A DNA stretch of 64,000 nt from Lineus longissimus (lineage: Eukaryota > Nemertea > Pilidiophora > Heteronemertea > Lineidae): the NCBI RefSeq assembly GCF_910592395.1, contig NC_088318.1, forward strand, positions 496,001 to 560,000, in the 5' to 3' direction. The stretch's first letter is position 1, and every line of letters begins with the position of its first letter. The notes below the pieces were generated by a model. That model was given only the letters and a program-made list of their open reading frames with translations. It was not told the DNA's origin and ran no database searches. The translations under genes and the position numbers were made by a program. Shown in pieces: positions 46,576 through 59,003 of the stretch.

Positions 46576-49500
46576 CTAAAGTTTAGCCTTGTGGACCCCA
46601 ACAACTCTTCCAAGGCCAAAATTCTTGGGGAAATTCGGGTCGGCGATGGCCTCTCTCTCCATGGAGAACTTGCTGATATCGTAGGTTGTGCGGCCATCTA
46701 TTGCAAGCTGACTTAGAATCTTCCCGAGAAGAGAGGCGAACCTAGTAAAATATAGAACGATCATTATTTTTAATATAACAACAGTCGGTCTCGATTCAAT
46801 ATAGTCAAGATGACTCGTCTCAAAGATGGGTTGTGCTTCCATTAGACAGGTGCCCAGCAGAGCACTCGAACCGATTGGTCTCCAAGATGGACTTTTCCCC
46901 TAATACACCATCGCCCAGAGCTAGCACTGAAGCTTGTCTTCAGGATGGATTGGTCCCCCAGTTCACCATCACCCAGAGCAAGCACTGATCTGTCTTTAAG
47001 ATAGGGTGTTCCCTTAATACACCATCGCCCAGAGCTAGCACTGAAGCTTGTCTTCAGGATGGATTGTTCCCCCAGTTCACCATCGTTCAGAGCAAGCACC
47101 GATCTGTCTGCAAGATAGGTCCCCCTCCCCCAATAAACCAAGAGACCTGATTTGCATTGAGTGAGGACAGAATACGGTGCAGCTGTCTCATTAGCTTCGA
47201 TCCGCTACGCTGTTCACTTCCAGGGGCCCAGGCTAGAAATAACAGGAATAAGGTATGACATACTTACTTATAGGCATGGCCGGCTCCACAGCAGAAGCTG
47301 ACCTCGGGAAGACCCTTCCTGGCCAGGTTGTCCACCACGAAGTTCCTGTCGGGCGTCATGGTGTACAGACAAGTCCTTGTCTCAAGGATAGGGCCAAGGA
47401 ACTGCAAAAGGAAAACTGGCGAAGTCAAGTATAAAGTAGGGCTTACACATAAGTGTCTTAACGCCGCGTATCACGCACAAGGTAATGACCAACATGGCAG
47501 AAAATACTGAACAAGGGCAAATGATACGCGGTGTAAAACACGTAAAACACTTTGATAGGCCTTCATACCTGCAATTTGAAATCATGTGGGGTAAAAAAGA
47601 TTGGTTTATTTCGTCGTGGCTCGAACTGTGTGTGGGACAGACGTGATAATCGCATCACTACGAAACCGGTTATGACTCTCCGATGCAACATAGGTCTCAA
47701 AACCCACTTCGTAGTAATCTGAAGACGCCGGAAGAAGTCAGAGAAAATTTTGAAGCCCAGCCAAGCTTGTAAGAGAGTTATGTCGACTTCAACACTTTGC
47801 AGTAACTCGTCTTGCCAAATGATTAGGGAATGGGGCGTTTTCTAAAACTTAACACGGCCAAACTGAAAACAAAGATTTTACCAGAAACTCTGGGGGGGGG
47901 GGGGGGGCTAGCTCTCCCGACTCCAATGCTACATGTACGTACCTTCGGCAGAAACCTTTTCAGGAAATCTTCTTGTTTGTTCTCGCGAACAGGATCAGGT
48001 GTCCATGTCCTGGTGTCTCCGGTCACCTCATGTCCTCCCACATCAATCCCCATTTTGGTGCCAGTGTTGCCGTAGATTGGGAGGCCGTACAGGTCATGAG
48101 AGTCACCGTGGTAGATGAACACGGGAAATCTGTATGAAATAAAACACAGTTCAGAACACGAGGCGTATTTTGTGTTCTGCCACGTCCGGTCAGATCATTT
48201 TAATCGGCTCTAATCAGCTTTGATAGACTCTTTTTTCGTATGTGCCACAAGCGGTTTCGTAGTGTAGCGGTTATCACGTCTGTCTCACACACAGAAGGTC
48301 CCGAGTTCGAACCTCGGCGAAACCAATCTTTTTGAAAAATAAAATCATGATTGACAACTGATACCTGAGGGTTACTTGAATACCATTCTGTGTTTTTTAC
48401 CTTTACGTTTAATAGATATATTTCACAAACTGCAAACGGCGAGGGGCGAAAGTTTTTGGTGTCTTCCTGTAATTTGCTAATTCATTCACGTAACAGTCAC
48501 AAATTAACTTTAAGAACTGACTTTGGTCAGCTTAATACTTTGTTGTAGGCAGCGACGAATCGGTAAAATTCAAAACAAAATCGACGATAAAATGCTTTTT
48601 CATCCATCGTCTTGCCAAAACTGCTTAATATGGAGTCGAAGTAGATGAACGAACTCACTTGTCTTTCGTGAAATCCCTCATATGCGGCGTAGCGTAATAG
48701 GTTACCTGTTCTTGGGTGACAGTGACGGGGAGGTGGACACCGCATGAGCCGAGGACATCGTTTATCCAGGCCCCGGCAGTGACTATCACGCGCTTACAGC
48801 GGAACTCACCCTTGTTTGTGGTAACCTGCATAGAAGAAGACGAGTGTTTACGGGCACGACATCGCTTTTATGTTTACTATCCCTGCATCCTGAGGTTCTA
48901 AAACACGTGGCGCGGCTAAGGTGGTGGTCCTTGACCGAATGTCGAGTAGACCCAGTCCATCATTATTCCCATCCTCTTGCAAACGGGGCCTATGCCACAA
49001 CATGACTCCTCCATGTCCACGTTTCCGAGGGAGTAACTGTGTATCGAGTGATGGTTTGATATGTCAGGATGCATTATTCAACGACCAAGGCAGATCAAAC
49101 TTTAGTTTCGCTTGCTGAAATCACCACAGCCAACAAAGTTATAAGGTCGACCCAAACTGAAAGCTTTAATTCAGGAACGGGACAAGCCACAGCCGAGCAA
49201 TAATCAACAAATTGATGGCTACGGTGAGAAAACACCATTTCCGGCCTCAGTACTTCATTGAGGTGGAGCAGGTACCAGAAGGGAGTCAGGGAGCTTTCGC
49301 AAAGCCCCCGAAACGCCATCTCATTGTTAGACCTCCTGATAACAACCAGTTACCTGTATATTATTCGGCCCCAACTTTCGTATCCCCGTCACAGCACAGT
49401 TGTCGATGACAGTCGCCCCATTTCCCCTGGCCAGCTGGATATGCGCCGCATTCCCAGAAGCTGCGTCGACCAACCCACCGTCCCGCTGGTAGAGCCCAAC

Positions 49501-51586
49501 CATCTCTGCGCCGAACTTCCACTGTGGGAAGTAGCGACGAATGCCGAGGCCATCAAGCTTCTCATATCTGCAAGGACAAGCTGCGCCCTGTCACGATGAA
49601 GGAACATATGGGAAGACCAACACGGAATCGGACCCCGGACTCGGTTCTTCCAACGAATGCAATGTCGTCAAGAACTGTCAAGACTATATGGTCGCCGAGA
49701 CCTCATCTGACATTCAGTTTGCTTTTCGTATTCCTTTCTCCCCATCATACCGGGCCCTTAGGTATGGCATTGGGACACAACTATCGCCATCCTCATACCC
49801 TTCTTATAATGTGAAAACGGGAATATGCGGACAAGACGTCGTTGTTTGCATCTCGGACGGGAAAAGACTGGGTAACTCTAAGTCAATCGTACGAAGCCTT
49901 GAAAGCCTTATGTGTCACTTAGCCTGGACGATACGGCAAGCTGAGTTCACTAAAAAAGGACTTAATTATTAAAAAGGACCTTCAAACAGGCACAGGCTTA
50001 TCACTATAAACTGGGAATCTCAGATTTCAGATCTTAATGTGTGTCTCACACGACGATAGGGGGAGCACGCTTTACCCTTCTCTTAACCAAGAAGCAGACT
50101 TACTTTATTCTCTGCTTGTCCAATGCATCAGCGCACTTCTCAATAACCTGGGCCGCAGGGGCATCTCTAGGCGCCAGGTCGAGGGTGCCACACTTATAAA
50201 CCAGCTGAAGGCCTGATTCTTTCTCGACGTCGGCCCAGCTACATAAATAGGACGAAACAATGAAATGGACATTGCCGCGGATTCCAGATGGACCCACATA
50301 AAGGTGTTTTGCCCTTTAAATAATTGGCGGCGTCTTTCGAAGTTTGACCGAGAAGACCCCACCACCCGAGCGGTGATTGGTAAGACAACCAATACCGACA
50401 GTCAGGTATTGATATCTATTTTGATAATAACAATATATCTGGCAAGGAAATCGTTCAGGATGTTTCCCTCTCTGCACCATCAATCTTAAAACTTACGTGT
50501 CATACGTTGCTTGGGTCAACTTGGTATACATCTCATCATGGTAGAGATGACGGCTGAAACAGTATTATGGTAGTAATATGCATTTTTCTGGCTCATTTTG
50601 ATGCATGAAAATAACTCTCTAAAGAGCTTGATACCGGTGTGCATGGCGGGGATAGTAGTCCTAGGGCTGATAGTCCGTGTAACAATAGCCCGCATTGCTA
50701 AATGTTTTGGTTAGGGTTAGCGGTACAATCGATCATGCTGCTTAATTGGTCAAATACAATGCTACCGGACTATGACTCCAGGGGGACTATATCCGCTGTC
50801 ACACCGGTAATCTTTCGGATGTGAAAGTTGATTACTATTGCATCGAGCAGTGCAGCTCGCCGTCGCATTGTGATGACATTCGAATTACATGTACTGTTAT
50901 TGCTGCAAGTGCCTTATGGATGGACAAGGAATCACTAGGTGTCAGTCTAACTGGTGTCAATAAAGGTAATAAAAGAGAGAGTTTCGAGGATTTATCACCA
51001 TATTTCAATATCCCTTTGGGGCCAGCATGAGCGAGGGGGTTTTCATACCCCATGGTCAATTTTCAAAACTCTGCAAATTAGTCGTCTTGAATCACAGTCA
51101 CTGATTCTCGCCTGAGAATATTGGCATAGACATACACTACATGTACTTACATGATCCTTGAGTAATCCTGCGATCCGCCCCGGACATGACCAATTGAAAA
51201 CTGTTCCAAGCCCAGCACACCTGGTATCAAAATAAGAGTCAAGATTGATCATGATTGTGTCCCTGTCAAGACACGAGAGAAGACAATAAATGTCTTGATA
51301 CTTCTGTTGTATCAGAAAGTAGTCAAGAAAAAAATGGTTTCGCCGAGGCTCGAACTCGGGACCTTCTGTGTGTGAGACAGACGTGATAACCGCTACACTA
51401 CGAAACCGCTTGTGTAGTGACAGTAACCTGCCGAGCAACCCTTTAGACGGGGTCTTACAAACAATAGAACGCTATCTTCAAGAAACATATTGAGTGTGTA
51501 CCTTTGCCAGCAACCTTTGAGAGCCAGTAGACCGCTCCGCTCCCGATCCCTCCACATCCTACCACGATGTAATCAAACGATGACAT
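46576..51586 (-). CDS. PIPOX: Peroxisomal sarcosine-oxidase-like flavoprotein
   Basis: Nine exons in frame: 51502-51586, 51151-51220, 50497-50553, 50104-50238, 49354-49567, 48659-48825, 47943-48129, 47268-47401, 46576-46741 (404 aa; human PIPOX 390). The N-terminal dinucleotide-binding motif is VVGCGGIGSG, then GLEQFSIGHVRGGSQDYSRI, typical of the MSOX/PIPOX/N-methyltryptophan oxidase family. RTCLYTMTPD has its Cys (about C316) where the family attaches FAD covalently. GAGHAYKFASLLGKILSQL is the C-terminal FAD/substrate block. The protein ends AKL, a PTS1-type peroxisomal signal. The expected reaction is oxidative demethylation of sarcosine or a related N-methyl or cyclic imino acid, giving H2O2; the exact substrate is not determinable. 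Introns host two tRNA-Val genes and a tRNA relic. Confidence 0.92.
46862..47130. repeat. 114-bp tandem repeat with internal half-repeats
   Basis: CCAGAGCTAGCACTGAAGC occurs at about 46915 and 47029, with a related CAGAGCAAGCACTGATCTG half-unit between and after. The period is 114 bp (38 codons), so a minus-strand frame stays open through it, but it lies in the last intron of the sarcosine-oxidase-like gene. Confidence 0.8.
47603..47667 (-). pseudogene. tRNA-Val relic
   Basis: On the minus strand it begins GGTTTCGTAGTG and keeps GATTATCACGTCTGTC, matching the two intact tRNA-Val(CAC) genes nearby. The anticodon loop reads CCCACAC, and the anticodon-stem to T-arm region is deleted. It lies in intron 7 of the sarcosine-oxidase-like gene. 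Confidence 0.75.
48253..48325 (+). tRNA. tRNA-Val (anticodon CAC)
   Basis: 73 nt. Acceptor stem GGTTTCG/CGAAACC (7 pairs), D arm TGTAGCGGTTATCAC, anticodon stem TCTGT/ACAGA with loop CTCACAC, T arm CCGAG-TTCGAAC-CTCGG, discriminator A. A CTTTTT terminator follows. It lies in intron 6 of the sarcosine-oxidase-like gene on the opposite strand. Confidence 0.95.
51335..51407 (-). tRNA. tRNA-Val (anticodon CAC)
   Basis: Identical to the 48253-48325 gene except one T-loop base (TTCGAGC for TTCGAAC). Arms pair fully and a T7 run follows on the minus strand. The few bases upstream (ACAAGC) are shared with the other copy. It is in intron 1 of the sarcosine-oxidase-like gene, same strand. Confidence 0.95.
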
Positions 51587-51589
51587 GAC

Positions 51590-53302
51590 GAACGTTTCCT
51601 ATGTATCTCTGTCAGGACGGTCACAACCAGCTTTCTATTCGTTCCATCAGGTGCAACCTTCTCGTGAAAATGTCCTTGTCCTTCCTTGCTAGGATCCTCG
51701 CTTGTCAAACTCTAGCCGATCAATGTCTTACGTCCACCAATATGACATGAAATCAGTAAAATCAGTGTCGTCGATGGGTTTCACTTCCAACACAGGGTGC
51801 ATACATTCATCCCGTGACCTATATTGATTGCTCAGCCGGATTGATCTGACCGAATAGACTAATTCAAGTTTTTAAAAAAAAATTTGTCAGGCTGGATATT
51901 ATCATACTGTCAAGTGTATGTGTCTCTCCAAACAACGTGTAGTGACCTCGATCGGCACCCCGGTGTGACAGGCCTTACGTGTTTTCAAAGGGGGACAGAG
52001 CGATTTGCTAAAAACGCATCTCTCTGTATTTATCGTTTCCCAATGAAAAGAGAAACGGCCCGAAACGGAAACACTCAGTCAAAAATTTACGTGAGATATT
52101 GGGGGGGGGGGGGAAATCTGTCTCAAGGGTCAGTAGATTGTCCAGGGGACAACGAATTCTGCTATGCGCTTTAACCTCGGGTGTCCTAAAGGCTTAGAGT
52201 CTCTAGATCGAAAGGACCACCCTTCACACCATGCACCTTACAGTAAGGGACCAGGAACTTGTCCAGCAGATCATAAACACGTGACGTCGGCCCAATATTT
52301 TAAATTGACCAGCAGCGCCATCTGCAAGTTTAGTCACGCAAGCGTCAATTATTGAAGGCACTCTGACGGAGACAAAACTGCACCGGGGTAAAAGAAATGC
52401 AAGTCCCCCGGAATCTAAGTCTTTCGTTAAAGATCTTTTGTTAAAGTGAATAGAGTCGCCGAGTTCCTTTGATGCAGTTATGTAGCTAACCCTACCCAAA
52501 CCATTAACCACATTCGTTGACAATACACAGCTATTGTATGGGATCCTGCATTCCTAGGACGTCCATTCCTTTTACACCCCGGTTTGTGTCTCGTGCCCCA
52601 AATTTTAAGGGCAAAACACCAGTTTAAGGCCCGCACCTTTTACCGCTACGTACGGTCGCCGCAACCGGAAAACTGAGATCGCCCCAGTGCGTCTTTGGCA
52701 ATAAGCCGCGCCACTGTTAGGGAAAAGGGCTACGGACCCAATAATCAACTCAGCGATGGTCAGTCTCCCTACCATGCATTACTCTATTTATTCTTCAAAT
52801 GTACAAAATATGTTTTTATATATTCTGTTATATACAAAAATAGTTTGTCTAACAACATAAAGAAACTTACTAATAGAAAAGCTCGACGATACAGTTTGTG
52901 CGCATTCAAAATATTCTGTACTCTATCAACATTGTCATCAGTGAGATATGGCCTATTATTCTCAAACAGATGATTCTGATCGGTCAAGAACTATCGATAT
53001 TAAGACAGATCTGTGACTAATCAATCTAGGCAGTGTTCCCGGTCTCATATCTGACAAGAAGGTCAAGAAAGTGCCCAAAATAATACGTCCTTGATCGAAG
53101 TTTGGCTCTAATTCAACATCAGCACGGTATCAAATCACCGACCATTAAAATACTACGGAGTGAATACAATATAAATCCAGTTAGCGTTTCCAACTCGTGT
53201 TGAAGGGCCCTGCGAAAGGGTTCCCCTGACATTGTTCCCTAAAAGCCTCCGCCTGTATTCTACAAACCTCACCCTCAAATGCCCAAGAACGTCCTCAGCC
53301 TA
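51590..53302. other. Spacer, nothing recognised
   Basis: This lies between the 5' end of the sarcosine-oxidase-like gene and the 3' end of the Frizzled-CRD/LamG gene, both on the minus strand. A 13-G run is at 52101-52113. No further exon was recognised. Confidence 0.4.
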
Positions 53303-56300
53303 TTAATAGGCTTCATCGCTGACCGCCTGATACAGGTTTATTAGAGACGCGCCACGATTGCAGACCTCAGCAGAAGCAGTTCGTTGGAGGGTGTTTGGAT
53401 GGAATCGTAAACCGACAAAATTATTGATTTCGAACCGATGTCGGTGAACTGTCCTTAGCTGCAGCAGTTGGAGACGAGGTTGTATCGCGTGACAATTGGT
53501 AGTATCTGGTTCAAGCGAGATAAGCGAAGATTCCTTATACATCCGTCAAACCGCGCTTCTGAGAGATCTCCGGTCTGGAAAGAGATTCCCAAACAACATG
53601 TAAATATCATCAATACTAGGTCAAGTAGGCGCTGGTGGTGTAAAGGTTAGCATTGATGCCTTCCAAGCATTAGATCCGGGTTCGATTCCCGGCTAGCGCA
53701 CAATTATTTTCTCATTTTGATAACCATATATGTTGTTTTTTGACTTGGTGTAATTTGGCATGAGTAGCAACCATTACGTTTCTCGACGATGTCAATCTAC
53801 GTCCTCCTTTTTGTTCTGGTTCTTACCTTTCTCCTGTGCACAGGCGAGACCCCTCTCATCCAGTTTCCGATGGTCACCTCTCCAAAGTCCCGACAGTCCG
53901 AAGCACCACCGTAACACTGGACTGCTGGGATAGAGTTGTCCACCACTAGCGTCCCCTGGCGAGTGTCAAAACTTATCTACAATGGAAGCAAAATCTCAAA
54001 ATGAAATTTCACATCGATGCTATGACATTCGAACCATAACTGGAGGTGAGCAATTGTCAGCGGCTGTACCGATTTACTTTTGGTCACTTGAAAGAGTGTT
54101 GAAAGATGTCGTCCATGGCTAACTTCTATGAGAAGAAATTCGCATTTCATGGACGAAAACTGCGCCTGAGACTTGAACTGCATGAAGTTGGTCATTCACG
54201 ATAAGAACATGGCAGTTATTGGTAAAGGTGGTTCCGTTGAGAACACCCGGTCATGATTGGCGATGTGTGCCTTTCAGTAATCATGGTTTCGTGCCAATAA
54301 TACGTGTTGTGATCTTTCTTCAACCAAATAGAATGTTTACCTTGTGCCATTTTCCATCATTCAGCGGCACCCTGACATTATCCATGACGTCACTGCGCAC
54401 TATCCCGCATCGGACATTACAGCCCAAGAAGCCATTATCCAGGAAAGCCACAACCGAGTTCTCGTAGGACCTGCCTTTACGCGTGGAATAACGAGAAGCG
54501 ACGAAGATCACCTGTGTTGTGGCAGAGGTGGTACGGAAGTCGAGTGACATGTCGGCCCATTGTGGAGAACTGAAGGAAAGAATCAGAGGCCAGGATGGGC
54601 TAGGTGGAAAAACAAGTGAAATCGCCCCTTCATTCTCCATGCGTGCCCCATGCTCGTCGAGCAGACATCCCTGACATGCTGAGTGCGGTAACAACATCGG
54701 AGAGCATGCAGAGAATAAAGACGTTTTACCTTGACTTTTTGTCCAAGGACTTGTTAGCCCATTTTGGAGAACTAGGATGAGAAAATGATGGGCTAAAGAA
54801 TTACCAAGAGCAAAAAGGGACATGGGGGACGATTTCGCCGTCTTTGATACAGTCAGACTAAGTGACGCAACGCCACTTTCCTCAAGCAGTAATTTGACCC
54901 AAGGAATTCTGGCCAATCAGAAGACGAAATCGCCATGAAAGGAACTAATCTGATTGGCTTAATGTGACCGGAAGGTGGCAACATCCACCTTCTCCATACA
55001 TAGCCCCTTCTTTTTGTTCGCCGGACAAACACTTCGTGGACGTGTCTGTCAATCAGCGTCAAACAGCCATGTTCAATTAGCGTTTTAAGTCGATAAGGTC
55101 ACGTCTGTCAACCAAGCGTATGACCTAGATTGAACGTACCTTTCTTCAATGATAGCGTTGGCCGAGTCTAAAACCACATCCACCCGACTTGATTCAAACT
55201 GGTTAGTGAATCTGGCACCTGCACTCTCCTCTATGCCGATGTTTTTCTGCAAATTAAGTTATGTCTAATTGACCATACGAAAAACGAAAAACGCCGGAGT
55301 TAGATAGGATACACGTTGTCGCTTGTCATGTTTCACTCGTCACGAGTTAATGACTTAGGATTGAAATCATGACGTGAGGGTGAAAGGTGACAACGTGAAT
55401 CGTATGTAGCCCGCTCTTTGGAAATGACTTGTTCGTTCTTCATCTCACGCATGAAAAGTGGACAGTGACGCGTTACATGTGAAGACGTGAACTCTATACA
55501 TTCAAACAAATTGGGGCATAGCTATAGTAGAACTGGTCCAGAATGCCCCGATTACCCCCCCCCCCCCCCCCACATTGCATTCCGGCAGTTCCGACAATTA
55601 AAATTCTAAAACGCCTCAGGCTCGAAATCGCCTTCACATTTTTACGGGTTGAGAGAGTACCTGCGCTTTTTCATTGATATCTCAGTAAAGAAGTCCGGCT
55701 TAACAGAGTTAGCTAATCCAGGCCCGAATTTCGCGCCATGCTTTATCACCAGTTTCATATCAAGGCACGCACCAGTATTTGACATTATTTTTACAAGAAG
55801 TTTCCTATTGTTATCTGTTTGTCGAGTGGCTCTGAGCTATTGACCTGAAAGTGATCTATGCGACCTGTGATTGCAAGGGGTTGAAATTAAGCCAGACAAA
55901 TCCGGCAGATGAAAGGGCGCAAAATCAACCGGCACGAGAATTGGCCACAAACTCTCAGCTGGCAAATCTGAAACTGCGGTGTTTTTTCGCCACTTCGATA
56001 GGTAAACTCGAAGCGCATTGACTTTGCAAGTGTAGTGAGAAGGATGCACCCGGCGTTTCCTGTCAGTGGACCTCCTTGTCCATAGCGTCCCATTCTGCTT
56101 ACTCTTCTGAACCCGATTTGTGATTATTGGCTCATGGCCGGCGAATTTAGCCTCTTGTCATAAGGTACACATGGTAGAAGCCTGATAATTAGTGGATTTT
56201 CCATATATGTCCCCTTCTACTTGATCATCTCCGCAGGTAACCGCGCATTTAATTGACGGTCGCAGCTAGAGAGAGAGTCGTGTATTTAGAGTCATTAAGT

Positions 56301-57855
56301 GCGAGGCGGATTTATCTCGTGAACAACCGATTCTGAGTGACAAGAAATCAATGAAAGATCAAGCATCACGTGACTACCAGGCTGTCAATCAATGAGTTAC
56401 ACTCGACCCAAGTTGATACATTCTAACCGCAGGTCCAAATGATGAACGCAACGTCACCGTAAACACTTCATTAAATCAGGGTCTTTCTATACAAATATAG
56501 AAAGACTCTGATTAAATGGAGTTTGTCAGGTACAAACATTGAGTCCTGTCAACCATATTGTAAGCAATGACAGAATGATTTCAACTAGAATTCAACCTAA
56601 TTCGCGCTTCATATTAAAATTGCGCGCTAGGTGAAACCGAACAGCGAAAACATAGTTTTAGTCATAGTAGCCGTATTGGACTACATTGAAATATAGTATT
56701 TGCTATATCATGCGCTTTTCTAGGGCACACTGATAGTGTAATATTATGAATAAAATGTCATTAACAAATTAGTAACGATCACGTGAAGACAAGCCGATGA
56801 ATAGTGTGCAGATATCTACCAAAGACAATCCATTTAGTATTTGGCTTTAAGCCAGTTGGCGCACGTCAAAAAGACATACGCTATCAAGATTTACGCAGAT
56901 AAATGCGAAATCAAAGAACTTTTATCACGAAATCTCTCTTTCGCATACTTGGTAACAAAGGAATTAAGTCTTCTAATCCAAGTTGACAACATGAAAATTG
57001 TTTGTAATAGTATCCAATTGCAAACAGTTTGAAATACGTAAATATGCCTACTTAATGATTTTGCGAGGAATTTAAGACAAAGAAAGAATTCGCAACACGA
57101 AATAATCTCACATTGATTCATCAACCCGAACAGTAAAACCTCCCGTTTTACTGACAACTCAAAACAGGACATCTAGACACGGAGTTTTACCCCCAAAGTG
57201 GCCGTTGCCTTCACTTCCGTCGGCGTCATGCAAAAGCACGTATCTCTTATAAGAACATCATGTCGTCACTCCTATGCCTAACACATCCGAAGAGCCCACA
57301 AGTACAAAAAGATTTGTCAGCATGACTTATAATAGATTCACATTGGATCAAAAGCGCTGACAAATCTTTCGAAGTGATATTGACACCTACCGAACATCTA
57401 CCAGGAGGAGGAGACAACACTGGACCATTGGCATCCATACAGTTGTCGTTAGGAAACTGCCAGCAGCGCAGGTCCTCCGGCCAGGACATGGTGAACTCCC
57501 GGGCCATCAGTGGTTGACACTTCTGCATGACTTGAACGCAAAGAGAGCGACAAGGGGGCAGGGTTGTGCCGTCTTGGGGGAGACATGAGGGGTACGCGAA
57601 TGAGCACAGGAACAACCTAATGTACTCAGAACATCCTATGTTAATCATGGGCCAGTAGAGATTCGCCACGAAGTCATTGGGTGTACTGGCTGCGGTGAAG
57701 TCGTAGTTCACTTTACCGTCAGAGCACATTGGAACTGATAGTTTTCGGCAGAGTTTTCTCCTGTAGCGCCGATCTCTCCTGAGAGATCCGGCTGAAGTGC
57801 AGGTCATTAAGATGAACAGAAGCACAAAGGTAAAAGTTATCCGAAAGAGAGACAT
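53303..57855 (-). CDS. Secreted Frizzled-CRD and LamG protein
   Basis: Exons: 57391-57855, 55140-55246, 54341-54569, 53827-53976 and, tentatively, 53303-53458; frames are continuous (368 aa). A signal peptide (ITFTFVLLFILMTCTSA) is followed by a basic stretch and a Frizzled cysteine-rich domain with the ten expected cysteines (KLSVPMCSDGKVNYDF, INIGCSEYIRLFLCS, LPPCRSLCVQVMQKCQPLM, LRCWQFPNDNC). Exon 2 is a linker. Exons 3-4 make a LamG domain (SPQWADMSLDFRTTS, VVAFLDNGFLGCNV, PLNDGKWHK, GEVTIGNWMRG). The last exon keeps phase and contains INNFVGLRFHP but lacks the usual LamG end cysteine, so it is uncertain. Frizzled CRDs bind Wnt-type lipids, so an extracellular Wnt-modulating role is possible but inferred. 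No transmembrane segment was seen. Collagen XVIII also combines these domains, but no collagen repeat is present. Confidence 0.8.
53629..53700 (+). tRNA. tRNA-Gly (anticodon TCC)
   Basis: 72 nt. Acceptor GCGCTGG/CTAGCGC (one G-T pair), A box TGGTGTAAAGG, anticodon loop CTTCCAA, T arm CCGGG-TTCGATT-CCCGG, discriminator A, downstream TTATTTT. It lies in the last intron of the Frizzled-CRD/LamG gene, opposite strand. Confidence 0.95.
56469..56518. repeat. Perfect-type hairpin, 23-bp arms
   Basis: Arms 56469-56491 and 56496-56518 pair with one mismatch and one G-T wobble around a CAAA loop, inside intron 1 of the Frizzled-CRD/LamG gene. No target-site duplication is evident. Confidence 0.7.
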
Positions 57856-58596
57856 CTTTTAAAGCCTTTTCTTGTTTCAAAATCTCTAATGTTTGTAATT
57901 TTGAAAGGTTGTGACATCCAATACTCAAATATTTTCTATTGTCGTTTTGAGAGGTTACTCAATGACACCAGGAACACTTGGTGTCTAGGCCATGTTGCCA
58001 ATGTTACATGAAAATTAACAGCGAGACACATCACAATCTTTTAATCAACGGTTTTTCACCAAAGTCGGACACTTCGCAACCTATATCTTCAACTCGTACT
58101 ATTTCAATGTTTGAAATTTTCTTGAAAAACTTCCCGAAGAATCCACTTGAAAATTTCCAGTAGGCGTTCGGATACCCCAAATGCAAATCGACGAAAATCT
58201 TCAATTGGACAAAATTGCGCGTAATCCAAGGATTGTTGACCACGAGTGATTGTCTTGAAAACTGCCCACCAAAATCATGATAGTACACACTCAAGCTATG
58301 ATATAGTGACACAGACGTGGCCTGATAACATAGGCCTAGAATCATTGATATGGCACTCTTCCCGACTTAATTTATCAGGTCAGAGGTAACTCATTTACTT
58401 AATCAGAAGCCTTGATTCCAGAGTGATTAGTCTATTTATTATGGCCAAATTATGGGACTGGGAGATAATTTGATATTGTTACTAGATAAATCATAATCAT
58501 TTAGTGGCATGTAATCATGTTCGTAAGCTTCGTCTGCGGATGCAGCAAGCAAAAAGTTCGAATTATCCTCGATCGCGATGCTATTTACCCAGCACT
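57856..58596. other. Spacer upstream of the Frizzled-CRD/LamG gene
   Basis: It should contain the promoter of the minus-strand gene. No convincing motif or exon was recognised. Confidence 0.4.
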
Positions 58597-58722
58597 CAAT
58601 GGGTGATATGAATAAAGACTAGTAAATGATTTTACTTCAGTTTTGTACAGAAAGGCCTAGTGTAAATGTACATGGGGTTTTCAGTAAAAGCAATTGCTAG
58701 TCTTTATTCATATCACCCATTG
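58597..58722. mobile_element. 126-bp foldback element
   Basis: Perfect 26-bp inverted arms (58597-58622 and 58697-58722) extend inward with a few mismatches to about 43 bp per arm. It sits between two divergent genes and looks like a small foldback/MITE; a hairpin RNA gene is an alternative. No clear target duplication was seen. Confidence 0.6.
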
Positions 58723-59003
58723 GGTTGTCGTCCAGACACAAAGTCACAACCACAGTCTACAAAGACACGACAAATACATTTCTGTGCCTGGAACGACGAA
58801 TACATTTCAGTGCCTGGAATCTAACACGTGTCGCAGAATTTTTGTCACAACATTGAATTACAATTGAATTAGCCAGTTGATTTATCATTTGCCTCCAGTT
58901 GCCTACAACAAAACGCACGTGGCGATATAGAAGCCATGTGCTTTTGTTTACCAACATACGGGGCTACAGCCTCGGTTTCGATTTTTGCATTTTGTCTGAT
59001 CAC

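Noticed and set aside
46842-47141. Minus-strand 99-aa repeat protein
   Set aside because: The 114-bp period is a multiple of 3, which keeps a frame open. It lies in an intron between two well-supported exons.
54570-54916. Upstream extension of the LamG exon frame
   Set aside because: The frame is open through the intron by chance. A good acceptor (ctttccttcag) and phase match place the exon start at 54569.
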